A DNA stretch of 13,038 bases from Propionibacteriaceae bacterium (GTDB lineage: Bacteria > Actinomycetota > Actinomycetes > Propionibacteriales > Propionibacteriaceae): contig JAGXHS010000180.1 in the NCBI GenBank assembly GCA_024636075.1, positions 1 to 13,038 of the forward strand, written 5' to 3'. The position numbers were made by a program, and so were the translations under genes. The notes beneath the pieces were generated by a model, which saw only the letters and a program-made list of their open reading frames with translations, was not told the DNA's origin and made no database searches. Within the stretch, counting starts at the first letter, position 1; every line of letters begins with the position of its first letter. Positions 1-5,344 of this stretch are shown piece after piece.

Positions 1-1342
1 GCCGGAACGGACCGGTCTGGAGGAACGTGTGGGCCAGCGCGAAGGGGGTGCCGCCGGCCATACCCTGCGCCTGCCAATCCAGCGGAGTCACCAACTGCTC
101 GGTGACGATGTCGGTGGGGTAGTCGTTATCCTGCAGGAAGCGCAACAACCGTTCGCGCATCGGGCCACGCTCTTGGTTCCAGTCGATCTGCCCGACCGCG
201 AGATTCGGCACGGGTTCCAACACGAACAGCGTGCTGTGGCCCTCCGGCGCTGCGGAGGCATCATCCTTGGACGGGATGCAGACCAGTCGTGACGGGTCTC
301 GCATCAGGGTGCCGCGCTTGAGCAGATCGTCGAATGCACCGCTCCAGGCGTCCCCGAAGTGAATGTTGTGGTGCGCGGTCTCCGGAGCGGGGGAACCCTT
401 CACGCCCAGGTGCCACACCACACAGGATGGCGAGTACTTCGGATTGCGGAGCACTCGCGGTTTGGGCAGGTCCGGCAGCAGCGTGTCCAGGGCGTGCGGT
501 ACATCCAGGGTGCAGACCACGGCGTCGGCCGAGATCTTCTCGCCGGATTCGGTGCCGACACCGACTACCGTGCCGTCGCTGCGCCGTTCGATGGAGGACA
601 CGGGCGTGGAGTAGCGGAACTCCACCCCAACTCGCTCCGCCGCGCGGGCCATGGCGTGCGGCACATCCCTCATCCCGCCTTCGGGGAAGTAGACCCCGGC
701 AATCGAGTCCATGTAGGTGATCACCGCATAGATGCCCAGCGCCTCGTCGGGCGACAAGCCCGCGTACATCGCCTGGAAGGAGAAGATCCGGTGCAGTCGG
801 GAGTCGTCGAAGCGTTTGCGGATTTGGTGACCCAGACGGCTGAAGCCACCCAGACGGACCAGTTTGGCGGCGGCCAGCGGGTTGCGGAACAAGTCGAGCG
901 GGGTGTTGAAGTTGGCGTCGATGAAGTTCGGCAGCTCCAGCTCGTACAACTGGCTCAGCCAATCGACGAACCCGTCGAAGGCTTCGGCATCCTTGGCGTT
1001 GCAGGTGCGCTCGATTTCGTCGCGCATCTGCTGGTGCCCGTGGCGGATGTGAATCGTGGAACCGTCGGAGAACAAGGCGCGGTAGGCCGGATCCAGCCGC
1101 TTCATGGTCAGCTCGCTGGCGACACTGCTACCGACGGCCTGCAAGGCCTCGTCCACCAGATTGGGCATGGTCAGCACGCTGGGACCGGTGTCGAAGGTGA
1201 ATCCGTCCTGGTGCAGGGTGCCGTTGCGACCTCCAGGATGGTCGGCGGCCTCCAACACCGTGACGCGTCGTCCCGCTCCGGCGAGATGGCAGGCAGCGGA
1301 GAGGCCGGCAAGACCGGCCCCGATGACAACGACATGACTCAT
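1..1342 (-). CDS. crtI: Phytoene desaturase (CrtI family), 3' end cut by window edge
   Basis: FAD-dependent carotenoid desaturase that introduces double bases-bonds into phytoene on the way to lycopene-type carotenoids; these enzymes are usually membrane-associated. The start codon is ATG at 1342-1340, and 447 residues are visible before the window ends, so roughly the last 50 residues of a typical ~500-residue enzyme are missing. Seen: an N-terminal FAD-binding Rossmann motif at residues 4-39 (VVVIGAGLAGLSAA, then VLEAADHPGGR), followed by DGFTFDTGPSVLTMP, which is characteristic of CrtI-like desaturases. Its ATG overlaps the TGA of the upstream isomerase-prenyltransferase gene by four bases (ATGA), so the two are almost certainly co-transcribed and translationally coupled. 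CrtN/CrtD-like desaturases or carotenoid ketolase relatives share this fold, so the exact substrate is inferred from context. No frameshift or stop interrupts the visible part. Confidence 0.88.
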   Translation of the reverse strand, partial: MSHVVVIGAGLAGLSAACHLAGAGRRVTVLEAADHPGGRNGTLHQDGFTFDTGPSVLTMPNLVDEALQAVGSSVASELTMKRLDPAYRALFSDGSTIHIRHGHQQMRDEIERTCNAKDAEAFDGFVDWLSQLYELELPNFIDANFNTPLDLFRNPLAAAKLVRLGGFSRLGHQIRKRFDDSRLHRIFSFQAMYAGLSPDEALGIYAVITYMDSIAGVYFPEGGMRDVPHAMARAAERVGVEFRYSTPVSSIERRSDGTVVGVGTESGEKISADAVVCTLDVPHALDTLLPDLPKPRVLRNPKYSPSCVVWHLGVKGSPAPETAHHNIHFGDAWSGAFDDLLKRGTLMRDPSRLVCIPSKDDASAAPEGHSTLFVLEPVPNLAVGQIDWNQERGPMRERLLRFLQDNDYPTDIVTEQLVTPLDWQAQGMAGGTPFALAHTFLQTGPFR

Positions 1343-2988
1343 GAATTCCTCCAGGCGACACGTTCAACCATCGCCGACAACCCGGCGACGCCATTCTTGG
1401 TCAACGGGGAACCGGCGAGCACCTCCTGGGCCTGTTCGACCTCGTCGGAGATCATCTGCTCCACCTGATCGCGGACGCCAGCCACGCACAGTGCTTCCTG
1501 CAGGATGGTGATGTCACCGAGGCGGGCGTCCGGCGCGCCGACCCGGGCCAGGGCCTTCGCCGCCCGGCCCCGCAGAGCCTTCTCGCCCAACGCCAGAATG
1601 GCGGTGACCTTTCCGTTGCGCAGGTCGTCGCCGGCCGGTTTCCCGGTGACCTCTGGATCCCCCCAGACCCCGAGGATGTCGTCGCGTAGTGCGAACGCGG
1701 TGCCGCAGTGCCGTCCGTATCGTGCCAGGGCATCTCGTTGCTCGGTTGTGGCCCAGGCCGCCATCGCACCCAACTGCAGCGGACGCTCGATGGTGTACGA
1801 GCCGGACTTCAATCTGGCGATGTGCTCGGCCTGCTTGAAGTCGCGCTCGGCGCTGGCCGCCTGGGTCAGGTCGGCGCGTTGACCGGCGATCAGCTCGATG
1901 CTGAGTTCGTACCAGTACTCGTGCATCGCACTGGGCAGGCCCGCAGCGATCCGATCAGCTTCCGTGTGGGCCAGGTCGCCGAGTAGAATAGCCAGGTTGC
2001 GACCATGGACCGTTGGTTCTCCGTGACCGTCGGTGGCAACGTGGTGCCGGGTGACCTGCACGTGCGCCGAGGGCAACCCGCGACGAGAAGTGGACTCGTC
2101 CATGACGTCGTCGTGCACCAGCGCAAAGAAGTGCAGCGTCTCCAGGGCGGCGGCCGAACGCACCATGTGCTCGCGCCCCGGAGACACCTGGGTTCCGCCA
2201 CAACTGGCGAATCCCCAGTGCGCCATGATCGAACGAAACCGCTTGCCGCCGCGCAACATCAGCCGTTCCATCCACTGCGGAAGGTCATCACTGTGGCCAG
2301 TGAGGTCGACCGGGGGACCCGAGATGTAGCGCGACCAAATGGACGTCAGGGTCCCGGTGGCGGCGCTGAGCAGCTCGTCAATGTCGTGCTGGGTTTCCAC
2401 CAGGTCCGAGTCCTCGGGTGAGGGTGGCGGCAGAGTGTTCTCCACCACTCGATCCAGGTCCGGGATCTGCAGCACGCACCACGGACTGAACACTGCCCTG
2501 GCTGACGTGCTGGCGCGAACCAGATCAGGCCAATCGATCCAGTCGTATTCCATCACCTCGTCCGGGTCGGGGTCCGGGTGCGGATTGTTGGTGACGGCGA
2601 TGAACACCGGGCAGATCTCGTTCTCCACGATTCCGCTGGCGTCGACGGCCCGGTAACGGAAGTCGGGCAGTGCTGGTTTCACCCAGGACAGCTCGAGACC
2701 CAGCTCCTCGAAGACCCGTCGACGCACGGCTCCATCCAATGACTCGCCGGGTCGGGGATGCCCGCAGCACGAGTTGGTCCACACCCCCGGCCAGGTCTTC
2801 TTGTCGATGGCTCGACGGGTGACGAGCACGCGGCCCGCGGCGTCAAAGATGTAGGCGGAGAAAGCGAGATGCAGTGGAGTTTCGGTGGTGTGCACCGCAA
2901 CCCGGTCACGAGTGCCTATCGGTTCGCCCGAGTCGTCGAGGAGGATCACGAGATCATCCATTGGACTGATGACACGTTCAGCCGACAT
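1339..2988 (-). CDS. Fused type I isopentenyl-diphosphate isomerase and polyprenyl (GGPP-type) synthase
   Basis: One 549-residue frame carries two enzymes of consecutive isoprenoid steps. Residues ~10-180 are a Nudix-type IPP isomerase: TNSCCGHPRPGE at 71-82 holds the family's CGHP cysteine, RRRVFEELG (89-97) follows, and VENEICPVF at 121-129 carries the conserved acidic metal site. After a Pro/acidic linker (~185-200), residues ~200-549 are a trans-prenyltransferase: RGGKRFR (246-252), first Asp-rich motif DDVMD (293-297), and second motif RDDILGVWGDPEVTGKPAGDD starting at 435. Length is about 180 plus 350, the sum of two full domains, with no stop or frameshift between them. The ATG at 2988 is chosen because the Nudix domain starts just after it, a G-run lies 5 bases upstream, and a promoter lies about 50-60 bases upstream. 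The frame stays open further upstream but runs through the promoter. The prenyl chain length is inferred (C20, from the neighbouring crtI). Isomerase corresponds to idi and synthase to crtE/idsA. Confidence 0.9.
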   Translation of the reverse strand: MSAERVISPMDDLVILLDDSGEPIGTRDRVAVHTTETPLHLAFSAYIFDAAGRVLVTRRAIDKKTWPGVWTNSCCGHPRPGESLDGAVRRRVFEELGLELSWVKPALPDFRYRAVDASGIVENEICPVFIAVTNNPHPDPDPDEVMEYDWIDWPDLVRASTSARAVFSPWCVLQIPDLDRVVENTLPPPSPEDSDLVETQHDIDELLSAATGTLTSIWSRYISGPPVDLTGHSDDLPQWMERLMLRGGKRFRSIMAHWGFASCGGTQVSPGREHMVRSAAALETLHFFALVHDDVMDESTSRRGLPSAHVQVTRHHVATDGHGEPTVHGRNLAILLGDLAHTEADRIAAGLPSAMHEYWYELSIELIAGQRADLTQAASAERDFKQAEHIARLKSGSYTIERPLQLGAMAAWATTEQRDALARYGRHCGTAFALRDDILGVWGDPEVTGKPAGDDLRNGKVTAILALGEKALRGRAAKALARVGAPDARLGDITILQEALCVAGVRDQVEQMISDEVEQAQEVLAGSPLTKNGVAGLSAMVERVAWRNS

Positions 2989-3052
2989 CTGGCCCCCCCA
3001 TTTTTTTGGCAGTCCGCGAGATTTCCTCACCCCGCAGGCTCGTATTATCATC

Positions 3053-3081
3053 AGGTTAGGCGGCGCTTCCAACCGGGTCAA
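3053..3081 (-). promoter_or_regulatory. Candidate promoter of the carotenoid operon
   Basis: Read on the minus strand there is TTGACC (3081-3076), a 17-base spacer and TAACCT (3058-3053). This fits the actinobacterial -35 and TANNNT -10 pattern and leaves a leader of about 58 bases before the ATG at 2988. An overlapping alternative is TTGGAA (3072-3067), 17 bases, GATAAT (3049-3044). Either supports the chosen start. The -35 region lies inside one arm of a 13-bp inverted repeat shared with the rplU promoter. Confidence 0.5.
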
Positions 3082-3130
3082 CGTTCGAGCGAGGAAGTCT
3101 GCTCGGCGAGTTCCGGTTTGACCCGGTTGG
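3069..3130. repeat. 13-bp perfect inverted repeat between divergent promoters
   Basis: CCAACCGGGTCAA at 3069-3081 is the exact reverse complement of TTGACCCGGTTGG at 3118-3130, with 36 bases between the arms. Each arm begins with the TTGACC -35 of one of the two divergent promoters and extends seven bases (CGGTTGG) into its spacer. The match beyond the hexamer suggests a shared binding site or a duplicated promoter. No regulator gene is in the window. Confidence 0.7.
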
Positions 3131-3146
3131 GCAGGACACGTAATCT
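3118..3146 (+). promoter_or_regulatory. Candidate promoter of rplU-rpmA
   Basis: TTGACC (3118-3123), a 17-base spacer, then TAATCT (3141-3146), which fits TANNNT. The implied transcript start near 3153 leaves a leader of about 104 bases before the rplU GTG at 3257. The element mirrors the promoter of the divergent carotenoid operon in -35 sequence, first seven spacer bases, spacer length and -10 (TAAYCT). Confidence 0.55.
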
Positions 3147-3197
3147 TGACCCTCGGTGCTGTGAATGTCGCATGGCGACGTCGACACCAGCAGGACC

Positions 3198-3234
3198 CGT
3201 CCGAAGCTCCGGTGGGTTCCTCACCATCTGGACG
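3198..3234 (+). promoter_or_regulatory. Possible stem-loop in the rplU mRNA leader
   Basis: CGTCC (3198-3202) can pair with GGACG (3230-3234). Inside that, GGTG (3211-3214) pairs with CACC (3222-3225). It lies 22 bases before the rplU start. L21 leaders are autoregulatory in some bacteria, but this fold matches no known family I can name, and a two-helix structure of this size can occur by chance in GC-rich DNA. Confidence 0.25.
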
Positions 3235-3256
3235 ACTAAACGAGAGTAGGTCAGGC

Positions 3257-3565
3257 GTGTACGCAATCGTGCGCAGTGGCGGCCGCCAGCACAAGGTTGC
3301 CGTCGGCGACGTTGTCGAGATCGACAAGGTCAACGACAAGGTGGGTGACAGTGTTTCGCTGACCCCGCTGCTTCTGGTTGATGGCGACGCCGTCACATCC
3401 GATGCAACGACTCTGGGCAACGTGTCCGTCACCGCCGAGGTGCTGGGCGAGACCAAGGGTCCGAAGATCAAGATCATGAAGTTCAAGAACAAGACCGGCT
3501 ACATGAAGCGCCAGGGGCACCGTCAGAAGTACACCCAGGTCAAGGTCACCGGGATCGAGAGCTGA
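3257..3565 (+). CDS. rplU: 50S ribosomal protein L21
   Basis: 102-residue large-subunit protein that binds 23S rRNA; the length is normal for the bacterial family. Seen: the N-terminus YAIVRSGGRQHKV, the mid-protein GDAVTSDATTLG, and the hallmark C-terminal KIKIMKFKNKTGYMKRQGHRQKYTQVKVTGI region (quoted here only as start KIKIMKFKNK and end YTQVKVTGI). The GTG at 3257 is the start, because the family begins exactly at M/VYAIV and an AG-rich stretch (GAGTAGG, 3244-3250) lies 6 bases upstream. The frame stays open further upstream, but that extension (from about 3146) has no L21 homology and overlaps the promoter. It is followed after nine bases by rpmA, the universal partner gene. In many actinobacteria an RNase E/G gene lies upstream; here a divergent carotenoid operon occupies that place. 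Confidence 0.97.
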   Translation: MYAIVRSGGRQHKVAVGDVVEIDKVNDKVGDSVSLTPLLLVDGDAVTSDATTLGNVSVTAEVLGETKGPKIKIMKFKNKTGYMKRQGHRQKYTQVKVTGIES

Positions 3566-3574
3566 GGCTGAACA

Positions 3575-3832
3575 ATGGCACACAAAAAGGGCGCGTCCTC
3601 GACGCGAAATGGTCGCGACTCAAATGCGCAGCGCCTCGGCGTGAAGCGTTTCGGTGGCGAATTGGTCAACGCGGGCGAGATCATCGTTCGGCAGCGTGGC
3701 ACCCACTTCCATCCGGGCACGGGCGTCGGTCGCGGTGGCGACGACACCCTGTTCGCACTGGTCGGTGGCAACGTTGAGTTCGGCACCCGTCGCGGCCGCC
3801 GAGTGGTGAACATCCTTTCCGTAGGCGAATGA
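3575..3832 (+). CDS. rpmA: 50S ribosomal protein L27
   Basis: 85-residue protein of the 50S subunit whose flexible N-terminus reaches toward the peptidyl-transferase centre. Seen: MAHKKGASSTRNGRDSNAQR at the start, with GVKRFGGE and RQRGTHFHPGTGVGRGGDDTLFA following; this is near-consensus for L27. There is no cleavable N-terminal extension of the Firmicute type, because the protein begins directly at MAHKKG. A GAGG lies about 8 bases before the ATG. It is nine bases downstream of rplU and co-transcribed with it. Two consecutive hairpins follow the TGA, so the operon appears to end here. That is notable because obg commonly comes next in actinobacteria, but here lies about 3 kb away. Confidence 0.97.
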   Translation: MAHKKGASSTRNGRDSNAQRLGVKRFGGELVNAGEIIVRQRGTHFHPGTGVGRGGDDTLFALVGGNVEFGTRRGRRVVNILSVGE

Positions 3833-3837
3833 GTCTC

Positions 3838-3857
3838 CCACCAGCACAATCTGGTGG
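3838..3857 (+). terminator. Small hairpin after rpmA
   Basis: CCACCAG (3838-3844) and CTGGTGG (3851-3857) form a perfect 7-bp stem with the loop CACAAT, six bases after the rpmA stop. It precedes the stronger hairpin and may protect the 3' end or help termination. Confidence 0.45.
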
Positions 3858-3867
3858 CACATACTGA

Positions 3868-3900
3868 CGAAGAGGGCGACCCCGAGGGTCGCCCTCTTCG
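3868..3900. terminator. Strong hairpin terminator of rplU-rpmA
   Basis: A perfect 14-bp stem: CGAAGAGGGCGACC (3868-3881) pairs with 3887-3900 around the five-base loop CCGAG. No T-run follows, which is common for actinobacterial terminators of this I-shaped kind. It is the strongest simple hairpin I noticed in the window. Confidence 0.8.
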
Positions 3901-3950
3901 CATTCCCCGGACGTCTTTCTGGCGGCCCATCTGCGTCTCTCGCCGAGTCT

Positions 3951-3967
3951 GCCGACCTCCGGTCGGC
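3951..3967. repeat. Stem-loop abutting the outer edge of the left repeat array
   Basis: GCCGACC (3951-3957) and GGTCGGC (3961-3967) form a 7-bp stem with the loop TCC, ending two bases before the outermost repeat unit. It may mark the boundary of the element or be a third termination hairpin. I see no equivalent at the right outer edge. Confidence 0.5.
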
Positions 3968-3969
3968 GG

Positions 3970-4149
3970 GGTCATTTTCCCGTTTTCTCGGTCAAATGAG
4001 CCGTCGGAGGCCGGATTATTGGACGTTTTCCCGTTTTCTCGGTCAAACGGACCCTCCCGGGCCCTGATCGGGGGCGTTTTCCCGTTTCCTCGGTCAAATA
4101 GGCTCCTGTCGTCGGTTTTGTGCGACGTCTTCCCGATAACTCGGTCATA
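3970..4149 (-). repeat. Left repeat array: four 27-bp units, exact 51-bp period
   Basis: Units lie at 3970-3996, 4021-4047, 4072-4098 and 4123-4149, so starts are exactly 51 bases apart, separated by three unrelated 24-base spacers. Read on the minus strand the consensus runs TTTGACCGAG, four variable A-rich bases, then CGGGAAAACGTCC. The unit at 4021-4047 is identical over 27 bases to the reverse complement of the unit at 5177-5203 in the right array. The gene-proximal unit (4123-4149) is the most divergent, with six differences, and reads ATGACCGAGTTATCGGGAAG on the minus strand. Outward (minus strand) the array is an open frame from ATG 4148 to TGA 3972, 58 codons with a 17-residue period. 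I treat that frame as a by-product of the 51-base period. Confidence 0.92.
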
Positions 4150-4196
4150 TGTTCGGACGCGGTCATCGCTCGTGGCGGAACGCAGCGCATGTTGCC

Positions 4197-4205
4197 TGTG
4201 GATAA
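4197..4205 (-). promoter_or_regulatory. Isolated match to the DnaA-box consensus
   Basis: TGTGGATAA is the exact complement of TTATCCACA. It lies between the left repeat array and the nuclease-like gene, 39 bases before its ATG. Only one perfect box is seen, so an origin is not supported. It may be a binding site or simply chance. Confidence 0.3.
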
Positions 4206-4244
4206 CTCTCCGAGGTACTCCTTGACGGCTGACATCATCGTCAG

Positions 4245-5108
4245 ATGGCTGCCATCACCTGCAAACAGGCTCATGCGCGGGGGATCACCCGCCAACAACT
4301 GATCAGTGGGGATTACCGCCGGCTGTTCCACGGGGTGTACATCCCCAGCTCGGAGCCGGTGGCACTTCCCACTGTGGTGGCCGCAGCCCGACTGGTGCTT
4401 CCAACTGGATCGGTGGCGACCAGCTGGACGGCACTGCAGCTTGCGGGCCTCGACTACGGTCCCAGATCACCCCTGTGGTTCGCGACGCCCCCGCCCAGAT
4501 GTGACGCCGTTCGCGACGGCATCCGGGTGGTGCGCCGAGCAAGCTTGGCTGACGCTCCGCCCGTTGACCCGGTGCCAACAGCGCTTCACGAGCTGCTGCG
4601 GCACGAATCGCCGATTGACGCGCTGTGCGCCACTGAGCGCTTGATGCACTTGGGCATCCTGAGCTCCGAGGATCTGGATCGGCTGCGGGATCAAGCCACT
4701 CGTCGGCAGCGAGTCGTTCTGCGTGACGTGCAGAGAGGTGCTGAATCGGTGCGCGAAACCATCGTGCGGATGGTGCTCACATGGGCCGGCCTACCGCACG
4801 TCGAATGCAATGTCGACATCGGCGCCGGCGATACCTGGATCGCGAGGGTGGATCTCATCTATCGTCTGTTCGGCGTCATCGTCGAGTATGAGGGACGTCA
4901 GCATCTGAACGATCGTGTCCAGTGGCAGCGGGACATCGAGCGTACCGAGCAGCTCAGCGCTGCTGGCTTCACTGTCATCAGGGTGACGGCTGAGCATCTG
5001 CATGATCCGTGGACCGTTGTGACCCGCGTGGAGGATGCGCTCCGTGCCCGTGGATACCGTGGAGCTCGCGTCCGGCAGACTCCGAAGTGGAGAGCCGCCT
5101 TCGGCTGA
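4245..5108 (+). CDS. Nuclease-like protein with AbiEi-like N-terminus and DUF559/Vsr-like C-terminal domain
   Basis: 287 residues. Residues ~4-37 (ITCKQAHARGITRQQL through RLFHGVYIP) resemble the winged-helix N-terminus of AbiEi-type antitoxins. Residues ~168-270 resemble the DUF559 branch of the Vsr/PD-(D/E)XK nuclease fold: SVRETIVRMVLTWAGLP (168-184), RVDLIYRLFGVIVEYEGRQH (201-220) with the likely metal ligands D203, E214 and E216, then WQRDIERTEQLSAAGF and VIRVTAEHL. The candidate catalytic acids are all present, so the domain could be active. Proteins of this architecture are common in actinobacteria and mostly uncharacterised; no substrate is known to me. ATG 4245 is the only available start, because an in-frame TGA lies at 4230-4232. 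No Shine-Dalgarno sequence is evident. It stands alone, with four inverted repeat units on each side, which is why I infer it belongs to a discrete element. No toxin gene is adjacent. Confidence 0.8.
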   Translation: MAAITCKQAHARGITRQQLISGDYRRLFHGVYIPSSEPVALPTVVAAARLVLPTGSVATSWTALQLAGLDYGPRSPLWFATPPPRCDAVRDGIRVVRRASLADAPPVDPVPTALHELLRHESPIDALCATERLMHLGILSSEDLDRLRDQATRRQRVVLRDVQRGAESVRETIVRMVLTWAGLPHVECNVDIGAGDTWIARVDLIYRLFGVIVEYEGRQHLNDRVQWQRDIERTEQLSAAGFTVIRVTAEHLHDPWTVVTRVEDALRARGYRGARVRQTPKWRAAFG

Positions 5109-5120
5109 CTGAGGTGGGCG

Positions 5121-5152
5121 GGACGTTTGACCGAACTATCGGGAAAACGTCC
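5121..5152. repeat. Near-palindromic repeat unit next to the nuclease gene
   Basis: This 32-base stretch folds on itself. GGACGTTT (5121-5128) pairs with AAACGTCC (5145-5152), then a symmetric GA/GA mismatch pair, then CCGA (5131-5134) with TCGG (5139-5142) around the loop ACTA. Only this unit of the right array has the full outer arm; the other units keep a shorter GCGTTT/AAACG pairing. Confidence 0.75.
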
Positions 5153-5305
5153 CTCCCGGGGACCGCAAGCCGTGCGTTTGACCGAGAAAACGGGAAAACG
5201 TCCCTCCCGGGGACCGCAAGCCGTGCGTTTGACCGAGATAACGGGAAAATGTCCCTCCCGGGGACCGCAAGCCGTGCGTTTGACCGAGATAACGGGAAAA
5301 CGTCC
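5126..5305 (+). repeat. Right repeat array: four 27-bp units, exact 51-bp period, inverted relative to the left array
   Basis: Units lie at 5126-5152, 5177-5203, 5228-5254 and 5279-5305, again exactly 51 bases apart. The consensus is TTTGACCGAG, four A/T-rich bases, CGGGAAAACGTCC. Unlike the left array, all three 24-base spacers are identical (CTCCCGGGGACC at the start, ending GCCGTGCG), so this side expanded recently by duplication of a 51-base module. The gene-proximal unit (5126-5152) differs in the centre (CTATCGGG instead of AAACGGG), as the gene-proximal unit of the left array does. The array begins 18 bases after the nuclease stop codon and ends 39 bases before the fprA stop. An outward frame is open through the array (from TTG 5127) but runs on antisense to fprA. 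Confidence 0.93.
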
Positions 5306-5344
5306 CGACCCGGTGAGGCCGAGGGCGCTACCAACGGGGACGGG

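Noticed and set aside
359..1468. 369-codon plus-strand frame
   Set aside because: It is antisense to crtI and the synthase, whose minus-strand frames carry clear motifs; its translation matches no fold I recognise.
3146..3256. Longer L21 reading frame starting near 3146
   Set aside because: The extra residues have no L21 homology and lie at or before the predicted transcript start; the family begins at the GTG of 3257.
2989..3492. N-terminal extension of the isomerase-prenyltransferase frame (717 residues in all)
   Set aside because: The frame is open only because of composition. The extra ~168 residues are low-complexity Ser/Thr/Pro-rich sequence, run antisense through rplU, and cross both candidate promoters.
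3970..5305. CRISPR arrays, given 27-base repeats and constant 24-base spacers
   Set aside because: The right array's three spacers are identical to each other, the arrays are a matched inverted pair around a gene, spacers are shorter than usual, and no cas gene is present.
3950..5344. Target-site duplication around the repeat/nuclease element
   Set aside because: I compared the bases just outside the outermost units on both sides and found no matching short direct repeat; exact boundaries are unknown.
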